Assembly (NCBI RefSeq): GCF_011043735.1
Contig: NZ_JAAKGV010000006.1
Location: 1 to 64,000, forward strand
Direction of reading: 5' to 3'
DNA: 64,000 nucleotides
DNA from: Methylobacterium sp. DB0501
GTDB lineage: Bacteria > Pseudomonadota > Alphaproteobacteria > Rhizobiales > Beijerinckiaceae
A model generated the notes under the pieces. It worked only from the letters and a program-made list of their open reading frames with translations, was not told the DNA's origin and made no database searches. Position 1 is the stretch's first letter; every line of letters begins with the position of its first letter. Shown in pieces: positions 46,615 to 54,645 of the stretch. The translations under genes were made by a program, and so were the position numbers.

Positions 46615-46755
46615 ATGAAGAAGCTCGACGTCGCCACCCTCGCCACCGTCGCCGGCGGCACCCTGATCTGCAAGCCCGTCTGCGCCCCGGCCTGCCCGCC
46701 GGCCCCCTGCGCCCCGGCTCCGAGCAGCTGCGGCACCAAGTCGAAGAAGTGCTGA
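46615..46755 (+). CDS. Double-glycine leader Cys/Pro-rich peptide precursor, copy 3
   Basis: Coding sequence identical to copy 2, with the same ribosome site. It is the last unit of the array and lies 52 bp before the acyltransferase gene, so array and export genes probably share a transcript. Three equal cores imply gene dosage rather than product diversity as the benefit of the array. Confidence 0.85.
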   Translation: MKKLDVATLATVAGGTLICKPVCAPACPPAPCAPAPSSCGTKSKKC

Positions 46756-46807
46756 GCCGCTAACCGCGGATCGGTGCGGGGTCCGGCGTGAGAAGGACGA
46801 CATCCCG

Positions 46808-47752
46808 ATGACCTCGACCCCGCACATTCCCTGGACCTATGCCCGCCTCGCCGGCCTGCCGCTGTCCTGGCGCCGCCGCCTCCTGCGCCTGGTCCTGGCA
46901 GGGCGCGGGCTCGCCGGCCGGCGCGACGAGACCGGCTTTACCGCCGCCTTCGAGACCGTGCTGCGCCTGCCGCGCCGCGAGGCCCTGCGCCTGTCGCGGC
47001 TCGCCACCCGCCACGATATCGCCACCGAGATCGAGTGGTGCGCCCTGCACCGGCGCCCGATGGCGGCGATCCGGCGCGACATGGACCGCGTCACGGTCAC
47101 GACACCCGAGGTTCTGGAGCGCGTCGCCGCCGGCGGCAGGCCGGTGATCCTGGCGCCGCTCCACATGGGCTCCTACGTGCTGGGCCTCGCCACCCTGATG
47201 CTGCGCTACTTTCCGGGACGGCCGATGCTGGTGCTGCGCCAGCGCGACGACCTGGTGATGGAGACGCAAGTCATCGAGCGCCTGCGCGAGACCGGGGCCG
47301 ACGTCCGCTTCCTGAACGTCAGCGCGCGGGCCGACTTCCTGGCGGCCTTGCGCTACGCCCAGAGGGGCGCGGTGATCGTGGTGTTCTGCGACCTCGCCCC
47401 CGCTTACGGCGCTCCCGCCGACATGCCGATGTTCGGCTATCCCTTCCGCTTCGCCTTCGGCACCGACACCATGGCACGGCTCACCGGCGCGACGGTGGTG
47501 CCCATCGCCACCACCATGGACGATCACGGCGACACGGTGAGCGTCGGCCAGCCCTTCGAGGTGCGCGGCCCCGCGCCGGAGGAGCGGGCCCAGGTCGCCG
47601 GCCTGATGCGCCGCCACATCCAGGCGGCGATCGCCGCCCGGCCGGAACAGTGGCACCTGTGGCCGTCGCTCGCCGATTATTTACCCTCGTCTGCGACCGT
47701 GCCGGACAACTCTCCGGCAGGCGGGGAGGCGCCGCAGACCCTCGCGGCGTAA
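46808..47752 (+). CDS. Lipid A-type (LpxL/HtrB-like) lysophospholipid acyltransferase homologue, altered active site
   Basis: A 314-residue protein of the LpxL/HtrB acyltransferase fold: VILAPLHMGSYVLGLATLML aligns with the HX4(D/E) region, followed by PMLVLRQRDD, VIVVFCDLAPAYGAP and PFRFAFGTDTMARLTGATVVPI. The catalytic His is His119, but the position five residues later is Val124 in place of Asp or Glu. There is no N-terminal membrane anchor. The gene lies between the peptides and their exporter, so it may lipidate the peptide or a membrane lipid related to resistance, or bind lipid without catalysis. GAAGGA precedes the ATG. Confidence 0.78.
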   Translation: MTSTPHIPWTYARLAGLPLSWRRRLLRLVLAGRGLAGRRDETGFTAAFETVLRLPRREALRLSRLATRHDIATEIEWCALHRRPMAAIRRDMDRVTVTTPEVLERVAAGGRPVILAPLHMGSYVLGLATLMLRYFPGRPMLVLRQRDDLVMETQVIERLRETGADVRFLNVSARADFLAALRYAQRGAVIVVFCDLAPAYGAPADMPMFGYPFRFAFGTDTMARLTGATVVPIATTMDDHGDTVSVGQPFEVRGPAPEERAQVAGLMRRHIQAAIAARPEQWHLWPSLADYLPSSATVPDNSPAGGEAPQTLAA

Positions 47753-47773
47753 GGTCTCGCGAGCGGACGGTCG

Positions 47774-49051
47774 ATGAGCGAACCCGCGGCGCCTCCCCCG
47801 GCGGAGGCCAGTTTCCAGCGCCGGCGGCTCAGCGGCACCGTCCATCTCCAGCACGACCGCGGCAGCGTCTGGATGGCGTGGTTCTTCGGCGCCATCATCG
47901 TGGTCATCGTGGCGAGCCTGTTCCTCGGCCGCCTCGCCCGCTCCGAATCGGTGCGCGGCTACGTCTCGGCCGCCTCGGGCCTCACCCGCCTCGACGCCCA
48001 GGCCGCCGGCATCGTCCGGGACATCGCCGTCAAGCAGGGCGACACGGTCAAGCGCGGCCAGCGCCTGATGCAGGTCCAGCTGCGCGAGCAGACCACGGGC
48101 GGCGTCTCGACCGTCGGCGCGACCCTGCGCAGCCTGCAGGAGCGGCGCACCGGGCTCGCCGCCGAGGAGGCGCGCCTCTCGGCCTATCTCGACTCGACCC
48201 GCGGCGACCGCACCGAGACCGAGCGCAACGTCACGGCGGTCCTGCGCGCCCTCGACGAGCAGGAGCGCACCCTCAAGGAGGGCCTGAGCCAGCAGGAGGA
48301 GATGGTCTCCCGCGTCGAGGCCTACCTCAAGCAGGGCTACGCCACCCGCGAGACCCTCAACGGCCAGCGCCGCGCCGCCCTCGACTATGCCCGCCAGATC
48401 GCCGAGTTGCGCGCCCGCCGGGCCGAGCTGCGGCAGAGCACGTCGGAGCGCCTGCGGGCGCAACGCACCGGCGACACCGAGAAGGCGGCCCAGCTCGCCA
48501 CGACCCGCAACGAGTTGAGCGCCATCGAGGCGCAGATCACCGCGCTCGGCGCCCAGTCGCGCATCGACGTGGTGGCGCCCACCGACGGCCAGGTCGCCGG
48601 CCTCTACGTCCAGCCCGGCGATTCGGTCACCGCCGACCAGGTCGTGGCGATCCTCGGCGACACGCGGGCCGATCCCTTGATCGTCCTCGAAGTGCCGGCC
48701 CGCGCCATCGGCCTCGCCAAGGTCGGCCAGGAGGTGGTGCTCAAATACGACGCCTTCCCGTTCAAGACCTTCGGCATCGCCAGGGGGACGATCGCGGTGA
48801 TCTCCGGCACGCCCCTGCGCAACCCGATGCTGGCCTCGGCCGAGGAGGGCGGGGGCGACGCGGCGGCGGCTGCCGCCCGCCAATCCGTCTACCGCGTCGA
48901 GGTGCGGCCCGACTCGCGCACCATGCGCGCCTACGGGATCGACGAGCCGATCCGCATCGGCTCGACGCTCTCGGCCGACATCGTGGTCGAGCGGCGGCGG
49001 CTGATCGACTGGATGCTCGATCCGATCCGGGCGATGCGCGGCCGAGGATGA
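47774..49051 (+). CDS. HlyD-family membrane fusion protein of the peptide exporter
   Basis: A 425-residue periplasmic adaptor with one N-terminal transmembrane helix (residues about 32-51, SVWMAWFFGAIIVVIVASLF), a lipoyl half-motif (GLTRLDAQAAGIVRDIAVKQGDTVKRGQ), a long coiled-coil hairpin with about 150 residues rich in Glu/Arg/Ala, the second lipoyl half (IDVVAPTDGQVAGLYVQPGDSV), and a beta-barrel end. It links the inner-membrane ABC exporter to a TolC-type channel, as CvaA does for colicin V. It starts 21 bp after the acyltransferase. Confidence 0.92.
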   Translation: MSEPAAPPPAEASFQRRRLSGTVHLQHDRGSVWMAWFFGAIIVVIVASLFLGRLARSESVRGYVSAASGLTRLDAQAAGIVRDIAVKQGDTVKRGQRLMQVQLREQTTGGVSTVGATLRSLQERRTGLAAEEARLSAYLDSTRGDRTETERNVTAVLRALDEQERTLKEGLSQQEEMVSRVEAYLKQGYATRETLNGQRRAALDYARQIAELRARRAELRQSTSERLRAQRTGDTEKAAQLATTRNELSAIEAQITALGAQSRIDVVAPTDGQVAGLYVQPGDSVTADQVVAILGDTRADPLIVLEVPARAIGLAKVGQEVVLKYDAFPFKTFGIARGTIAVISGTPLRNPMLASAEEGGGDAAAAAARQSVYRVEVRPDSRTMRAYGIDEPIRIGSTLSADIVVERRRLIDWMLDPIRAMRGRG

Positions 49052-49070
49052 GCGGGCAAGGAATGAACCG

Positions 49071-51224
49071 ATGACCGACTGGCTCAAGCGCGCGCTCGCG
49101 CCCAAGCGGCGGGTGCGCCCGATCCTCCAGAACGAGGCCAACGAGTGCGGGCTCGCCGCCCTCGCCATGGTGGCGAACTACCACCGCCACGACATCGACC
49201 TCGCCTACCTGCGGGCCCTGTTCCCGCTGTCGCGCAATGGCATGACGCTCGCCAGCATCGTGCAGCTCGCCGACAGCCTCGACCTGGACGCCAGCGGCTA
49301 CGCCCTCGACGGGGTGACCGAGCTGGAGCAGGTGGCGCTCCCGGCGATCCTGCACTGGCGCGGCAACCACTTCGTGGTGCTGGAGAAGATCGCTCGGGGC
49401 CGCTACCACGTCCAGGATCCGGAATTCGGCCTGCGCATCTACGAGCGCGCCGACATGGAGCGCCTGTTCGGCGGCGTGGTACTCGAATTCGCGCCCCGGA
49501 TGGATTTCCGCGCGATCAAGGTCGGCGGGCGGCTCAAGCTGTTCGACATCCTGAGGAGCGCCCGGGGCCTCGGCGGCACGGTCTGGCAGATCACGCTGGT
49601 CTCGCTGGCGATCTCGCTGCTCGGCCTCACCACCCCGGTGCTGCTGCAGATCGCCCTCGACGTGGTGATCCCGCAGGTCGACCTCGACCTGATGCAGATG
49701 CTGGCCGCCGGCCTCGTCCTGATGATGCTGTTCGAGGCGTTCGGGCAGTGGCTGCGCGGCTATATCGCGCTGCGCGCCTCGACGCTGCTCCAGCTCCAGT
49801 TCACCCGCAACGTCGTCGGCCACGCGCTGCGCCTGCCGCTGAGCTACTTCGAGCTGCGCCATCCCGGCGACTTCGTCACCCGGATCCAGTCGATCGACAC
49901 GATCCGCAACTTCATGGTCGGAGGTCTGGTCACGTCGTTCGCCGATATCGGCACGTCGTTCCTGCTCGTCGGGCTGATGTACTATTACTCGCCCGTGATG
50001 GCCTCGATCACCCTGGCGACGCTCGCCGCGGTGCTGGCGATGCGCTTCGTCACCTTCCCGACCCTCGACCGGGCCACCGCCGGCTCGCTCGAGGCGCGCT
50101 CGCAGGAGCAGGCGAGCCTGATCGACGGCCTGCAGCGCATCGGCAGCCTGAAGGCGCATAACAGCACCGAACTCTTCGCCATGACCTGGTTCGAGAGCTT
50201 CGCCCGCTTCGCCAACCTCGATTTCCGGGCGAAGAAGGCCGGTCTCGACGCCGAGTTCCTGATGCACGTCGTCATCGCGGTCAGCACCGTGGCGACGCTC
50301 TATCTCGGCATCACCGGCGTCATCAAGAACACGCTGACGATCGGAACGCTCTACGCCTTCATCGCGCTGCGCACCGACTTCTTCGACCGCGTCAACCACC
50401 TGACCTCGAGCCTGCTCCAGCTCGCCGCCCTGAAGGTCCACGTCGCGCGCCTCGACGACGTGATCGGCCACGCCCCCGAGGAGGGCCTGCACGAGGCGAC
50501 CTTCCACCGGGCGATCCGCAAGGAGGTCCGGGTCGAGGACGTGACGATCCGGTTCGGCCGCGGCGACGAGCCGATCCTGACCGGGGCCTCGCTCACCATC
50601 GACATCGGCCGCTGCGAGACCATCGCGATCGTCGGCGCCTCGGGCTCGGGCAAGTCGTCCTTGATGCGGATCCTGGCGAGCCTGACCGAGCCGGCCGCCG
50701 GCTCGGTCACGGTCGACGGCGTGCCGATCGGCCAGTTCGGCAAGCGCGAGTACCGGGCCAATCTCGGGGTCGTCTTCGCCGATGACGGGCTGTTCGCCGG
50801 TACGGTCGCCGACAACCTGTCGCTGTTCGACCCCGCCGTCTCCCATGCCGAGATGGAGGCGGCCCTGACCCGCGTCGCCCTGCGCGAGGAGATCGAGCGG
50901 CTGCCGCAGGGCTACGCCACCCACGTCTCGGAGGAGGGCAGCGTGCTCTCGACCGGCCAGCGCCGCCGCCTGCTCCTCGCCCGCGCCATCTGCCGCCGGC
51001 CGCGGCTGATGCTCCTCGACGAGGTGACGGCGAATCTCGACCCGGCGACGGAAGTCGCCCTCGTCGAGAGCCTGAAGGGCGTGAAGGCCGCCAAGGTCTT
51101 CATCACCCATTCCGAGCGCCTGCTCGACCAGGTCGACCGGGTGTTTCGCATCGAGAACGGCCGCCTCACCGAGGAACCGCGGCCGCCGGCCCAGCCCGGG
51201 GCGCCGGTGCCGGCGGCGGCGTGA
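49071..51224 (+). CDS. Peptidase-containing ABC transporter (C39 peptidase, PCAT)
   Basis: A 717-residue fused exporter that cuts double-glycine leaders and pumps the mature peptide across the inner membrane. The C39 peptidase domain (residues about 15-140) has the full catalytic set: Gln20 and Cys26 in LQNEANECGLAA, His100 in NHFVVLE and Asp116 in DPEFG. Six helices span about 160-440. The ATPase has Walker A GASGSGKSS (about 522-530), signature LSTGQ instead of LSGGQ (about 626-630), and Walker B LMLLDEVTANLD. AAGGAA precedes the ATG. It is 19 bp behind the HlyD gene. Confidence 0.95.
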   Translation: MTDWLKRALAPKRRVRPILQNEANECGLAALAMVANYHRHDIDLAYLRALFPLSRNGMTLASIVQLADSLDLDASGYALDGVTELEQVALPAILHWRGNHFVVLEKIARGRYHVQDPEFGLRIYERADMERLFGGVVLEFAPRMDFRAIKVGGRLKLFDILRSARGLGGTVWQITLVSLAISLLGLTTPVLLQIALDVVIPQVDLDLMQMLAAGLVLMMLFEAFGQWLRGYIALRASTLLQLQFTRNVVGHALRLPLSYFELRHPGDFVTRIQSIDTIRNFMVGGLVTSFADIGTSFLLVGLMYYYSPVMASITLATLAAVLAMRFVTFPTLDRATAGSLEARSQEQASLIDGLQRIGSLKAHNSTELFAMTWFESFARFANLDFRAKKAGLDAEFLMHVVIAVSTVATLYLGITGVIKNTLTIGTLYAFIALRTDFFDRVNHLTSSLLQLAALKVHVARLDDVIGHAPEEGLHEATFHRAIRKEVRVEDVTIRFGRGDEPILTGASLTIDIGRCETIAIVGASGSGKSSLMRILASLTEPAAGSVTVDGVPIGQFGKREYRANLGVVFADDGLFAGTVADNLSLFDPAVSHAEMEAALTRVALREEIERLPQGYATHVSEEGSVLSTGQRRRLLLARAICRRPRLMLLDEVTANLDPATEVALVESLKGVKAAKVFITHSERLLDQVDRVFRIENGRLTEEPRPPAQPGAPVPAAA

Positions 51225-51467
51225 GGCGCGGGCGCTGCCCTGGGCAGATCTCGCAAAGGTGGTGGCCGGTTTTGCGACGAAGATCTGCGACGAAACAAGA
51301 GGCTCAGCGGACGAGGCGTTGGCCTGCCAAACGCAAGTCTGCTTAGCGGTCTGGGGCGAGCGACGCCCCACGGTATGGCCTTTATTTTCCCTCGTCAGCA
51401 TCGACGCCGAGGATCGCCAGCTCTGTCGAGGGACGATCCGTCAGGTCGCAGCGAGGACCCTTGCCTC

Positions 51468-52949
51468 TTACCGGGACTCGCCCTCCGCCCGCGAGACCCG
51501 CAGCACCGGTGCCGGGAGCGCTCGCGCGGCCGGCGCCCCGCTGCCGCGCAGCGCGGGCGCCTCGGGCGGAACCGCCGCCAGGGAGCGGCGCAGGTGCGGC
51601 GGCGGCGGCGGCGCGACCGACTCGAAGCGCCGGGCCGGCGGGCCGCCGGGCGCCGCGTCGAGGAGCGCCGCCGCGGCGGCGAGCTGGAGCGACTGGCCGT
51701 CGCGCTCGTTCAGCACGATCTCGGCCGCCACCTCGGCATTGGCGAGCTCGCCGCGGATGTTGAGCTCGTCGAGCACGGTGCGGAAGCCCGCCGCGCGCTC
51801 GATCCCGAATCCCCGCATCGTCTCGCGCAAGTCGCGGATCCGCGCGACCAGCTGGGTGTATTGCTCGGCCGTCGCCTGGCGCCGGGCGAAGGCGATGCGG
51901 GCCGAGGTGAGGGTGGCGAGTTCCCGGTCCTGGGCCTCGTAGCCGCGCTGGCGCGCCAGCGCCGAGGCCTCGCCGATCCGCGGCAGGGTGCCGGGCTCGT
52001 AGATCGGCACGGTGGCGACCACCCGGGTGGTGGTGTCGGTGATCCGGTCGAGGACCGGGCTGTAGCCGATCTGCGCGACCTTCGAGAATTGCAGGTTGAC
52101 CTTGGGAAGGAGGTCGGAGAGCGCCGCCTTGGCCTGGTAGCCGGCGGCCTCGGCCTCGAGCTGGGACGCGGCGATGTCGGGATTGGCCTTGCGCACCAGC
52201 TCGGCGAAGGCGTCGGCGCTGCGCGGCAGCCCGTCGGGCAGGCGCGGCGGCGGCATCCGCTCGGGCGCCAGGCGGGTCAGGCGGGTGAAGTCGAGCCGGG
52301 ACGCCGTCAGGTCGGCCTGCGCCCGCACCCGCAGGGCCTCGGCCTCCTGCACCCGCGAGCGGGCGAGCGCCACGTCGGTGCGGGTGGCGTCGTTGAGCTC
52401 GAACTGCTTCTCGGTGAAGCCGGCGATCCGCTGGATCGCCGTCAGCTGCGCCTCGCGCGCCGCGAGGATCCGGGTGTCGCGCAGCACCGCGATATAGGCG
52501 ATGGCGGTGTCGAGCAGCACCTGCTGGCGCCGGCCGATCAGCAGCAGCCGGCCCGATTCGGCCAGCACCCGGGCCGATTGGTAGCCGTTCCAGCGCCGGA
52601 ACCCGTCGAAGAGCGGCAGGCTCGCCGAGAGCCCGACCACCGTCGGCGCCCGCCGCGGCGTCGCATCGAGCCCGACCACCGGGGGCGCGGCGTCGGGCGA
52701 GTAGGTGATGCGGCTCCTGAGCGGCCGGTCCGCCGTGAAGGCGACCGTGGGCATGAAGGCGTCGATCGCGCCGCGCAGGCGCTCCTCGGCCCCGTCCTGG
52801 CGCGCCCGCTCGGCCCGCAGCACGAAGCTCGTCTCCAGGGCCGCCGCGGAGGCCTCCTCCAGGCTCTGCGCCCGGACCGTCCCGGCGGAGGCCGCCAGGA
52901 TCGCCAGGAGGCAGCCCAGCCTCTCCAACCTCGCGCGCCGCACCGGCAT
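51468..52949 (-). CDS. TolC-type outer-membrane efflux protein
   Basis: A 493-residue outer-membrane channel subunit. Signal peptide (LGCLLAILAASAGTVRA) and two repeated TolC units with the usual long helices (ERARQDGAEERLRGAI, ARSRVQEAEALRVRAQADL) and beta strands. The last 65 residues form a Pro/Ala/Arg-rich tail (PPPPPHLRRSL) beyond the fold. It is convergent to the ABC exporter, 243 bp away, and so is probably its outer-membrane partner although separately transcribed. Start ATG 52949 has GGAG upstream; the open frame before it is repeat and leader DNA. Confidence 0.9.
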   Translation of the reverse strand: MPVRRARLERLGCLLAILAASAGTVRAQSLEEASAAALETSFVLRAERARQDGAEERLRGAIDAFMPTVAFTADRPLRSRITYSPDAAPPVVGLDATPRRAPTVVGLSASLPLFDGFRRWNGYQSARVLAESGRLLLIGRRQQVLLDTAIAYIAVLRDTRILAAREAQLTAIQRIAGFTEKQFELNDATRTDVALARSRVQEAEALRVRAQADLTASRLDFTRLTRLAPERMPPPRLPDGLPRSADAFAELVRKANPDIAASQLEAEAAGYQAKAALSDLLPKVNLQFSKVAQIGYSPVLDRITDTTTRVVATVPIYEPGTLPRIGEASALARQRGYEAQDRELATLTSARIAFARRQATAEQYTQLVARIRDLRETMRGFGIERAAGFRTVLDELNIRGELANAEVAAEIVLNERDGQSLQLAAAAALLDAAPGGPPARRFESVAPPPPPHLRRSLAAVPPEAPALRGSGAPAARALPAPVLRVSRAEGESR

Positions 52950-53478
52950 CTCGACTCCGAAGGGATGGGGATCCACGAGCGGCCCCAGGGTTGCGCCCGA
53001 TGCAGGCCCGCGGACGTCCGGTCTCTTCTTCGCGCAACAGGGTGAACGAAGCCTTACCTTAGGGGGAACGGCGCGGCGCGGGGCCTCGAGATCGAGCTCG
53101 CAGGACATCAGGAAGTCGTCAGCGAGCGATACGCAGGGCGAAGACCACGCACCATTTTCATGATGACCGGTCCTTCGAAACCGCTCATAAAAATCAGCGC
53201 ATGCATCATCCGACCATGAATGCTTGTCTCCGACAGAATTTGTACCCTCCTGGTCGTTCCGGGGCCGCGCAGCGGTGCCCGGAACGACCAGGAGGGTGTC
53301 GGGTCCGCCAGCCGGCCCGACGGCCGAGACGGTCTCCCCGGCGCCCACCGCGGGGAAAAACCGTTTGACGCCGGGCGGCGCGCGGCCCTTCATGCCGACC
53401 GATAAGAACGAGCCCACCCGGTGAGGACCCGCCCTTGACCCGTCTCCGTCGCCCCCCTTCCGGCGCGGCGCCGGCCGC
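52950..53478. other. Intergenic region between the TolC-type gene and the dehydrogenase pair
   Basis: 529 bp between divergent genes. It contains a large perfect hairpin (53244-53297) and otherwise no gene that I can support. The stretch 53110-53240 is less GC-rich and may hold the TolC gene promoter. Confidence 0.5.
53244..53297. repeat. 20-bp perfect palindromic hairpin, REP-like
   Basis: Arms 53244-53263 and 53278-53297 are perfect complements (accctcctggtcgttccggg on the left) with a 14-base loop that contains ccgc/gcgg. The core ggccgcgcagcgg is the one found in the element at 11184-11319, so both belong to one dispersed family. Confidence 0.9.
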
Positions 53479-54645
53479 ATGACCCGGCGCGTCGTCCAGT
53501 TCGGCACCAGCCGCTTCCTGCAGGCCCATGCCGACCTCTTCATCCACGAGGCGCGGGAGGCCGGCCAGGCGGTCGGCCCGGTCGCTGTGGTGCAGACCTC
53601 AGGCAGCCCGTCCCGGGCGGGCCGCGTCGCCGCCTTCGGGGCACCCGGCGGCTATCCGGTGGTGATCCGCGGCCTCGAGAACGGCCGCGCGATCGAGCGC
53701 CGGGTCACCGTCACCAGCATCGACCGCGGCCTCTCGGCCACGACCGACTGGGACGCCGTGACGGCTCTGTTCGTCGACGAGGCCGAGATCGTCCTCTCCA
53801 ATACCGGCGATACCGGCTACGCCCTCGCGGCGGCCGATCGCGGCGGCGGATGGATCGCGGCGGCGCCCCCGGCCTCGTTCCCGGCCAAGCTGGCCCAGCT
53901 CCTGTACCGCCGCTGGCAGGCGGGCGGGCGTCCTCTCACCGTGCTGCCCTGCGAGCTGATCCACCGCAACGGCCGGGTGCTCCAGGGCCTGGTCCTCGAC
54001 CTCGCCCGCGAGGCCGGCCTGCCGGACGCGTTCCTCGCCTGGCTGCGCGAGGGCGTGGTCGTCACCGACACCCTGGTCGACCGCATCGTCTCCGAGCCGA
54101 TCGAGCCGGTCGGCGCCGTGGCCGAGCCCTACGCCCTGTGGGCGATCGAGCGCCGGCCCGGCCTCGTGCTCCCCTGCACGCATCCCTGCATCACGCTCAC
54201 CGACGACCTCGAACCCTACGAGCGGCTGAAGCTCCACATCCTCAATCTCGGCCACACGGTCCTCGCCGAGATCTGGCAGCGCGAGGGCCGGCCGGCGGGC
54301 GAGACCGTGCGGGAGATCCTGGCCGATCCGGCGATCCGGGCGCGCCTCGACGCGCTCTACCGCGACGAGGTGGTGCCGGGCTTTTCCGCCCGCGGGATGG
54401 CGGAGGAGGCGCGATCGTACGTCGCCGCCACCCTGGAGCGCTTCCTCAACCCCACCCTCGACCACCGCCTCGCCGACATCGCCCAGAACCACGCCCAGAA
54501 GGTCGAGCGGCGCGTCCACGCCTTCCTGGCCTGGGTGGAGGAGGGCGGCGCGGGCCCGGCATGCCCGAGCCTGCGGGCGCTCGCCGCCGCCTATCCTTCC
54601 GCGTCCCCGCCCCTCCATTCCCCGAAGGACCAGGATTCCCGATGA
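53479..54645 (+). CDS. Mannitol dehydrogenase family protein (tagaturonate/fructuronate reductase-like)
   Basis: A 388-residue NAD(P)-dependent sugar-acid dehydrogenase of the UxaB/UxuB/mannitol 2-dehydrogenase family. RVVQFGTSRFLQAHADLFI is the nucleotide-binding start, VVLSNTGDTGY-like text (EIVLSNTGDTGY) follows, and the active-site region has KLHILNLGHT with the catalytic Lys-x4-Asn-x2-His arrangement. The pairing with a zinc dehydrogenase suggests a hexonate or hexuronate catabolic step such as tagaturonate reduction. Its stop overlaps the next start (ATGA). Confidence 0.85.
   Translation: MTRRVVQFGTSRFLQAHADLFIHEAREAGQAVGPVAVVQTSGSPSRAGRVAAFGAPGGYPVVIRGLENGRAIERRVTVTSIDRGLSATTDWDAVTALFVDEAEIVLSNTGDTGYALAAADRGGGWIAAAPPASFPAKLAQLLYRRWQAGGRPLTVLPCELIHRNGRVLQGLVLDLAREAGLPDAFLAWLREGVVVTDTLVDRIVSEPIEPVGAVAEPYALWAIERRPGLVLPCTHPCITLTDDLEPYERLKLHILNLGHTVLAEIWQREGRPAGETVREILADPAIRARLDALYRDEVVPGFSARGMAEEARSYVAATLERFLNPTLDHRLADIAQNHAQKVERRVHAFLAWVEEGGAGPACPSLRALAAAYPSASPPLHSPKDQDSR

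Larger units (their letters stand above)
46223..46755 (+). repeat. 196-bp tandem repeat carrying three peptide genes
   Basis: Start codons lie at 46223, 46419 and 46615, exactly 196 bp apart. Each unit is a 141-bp gene plus a 55-bp spacer ending in the ribosome site aggagaggcacc. The two spacers are identical, and copies 2 and 3 are identical in coding sequence; copy 1 differs by only a few bases. The third copy ends at 46755 and the spacer is not repeated after it, except for a short gacatcccgatgac echo at the acyltransferase start. Confidence 0.97.

Noticed and set aside
46223..46755. Possible CRISPR array because of regular spacing
   Set aside because: The units are 196 bp with coding sequence and identical spacers, so there are no variable spacers and no cas genes.
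46111..46827. Long minus-strand open frame over the peptide array with repeated Gly/Arg-rich sequence
   Set aside because: It is the antisense of the 196-bp repeats; the plus strand has ribosome sites, GG leaders and the matching exporter.
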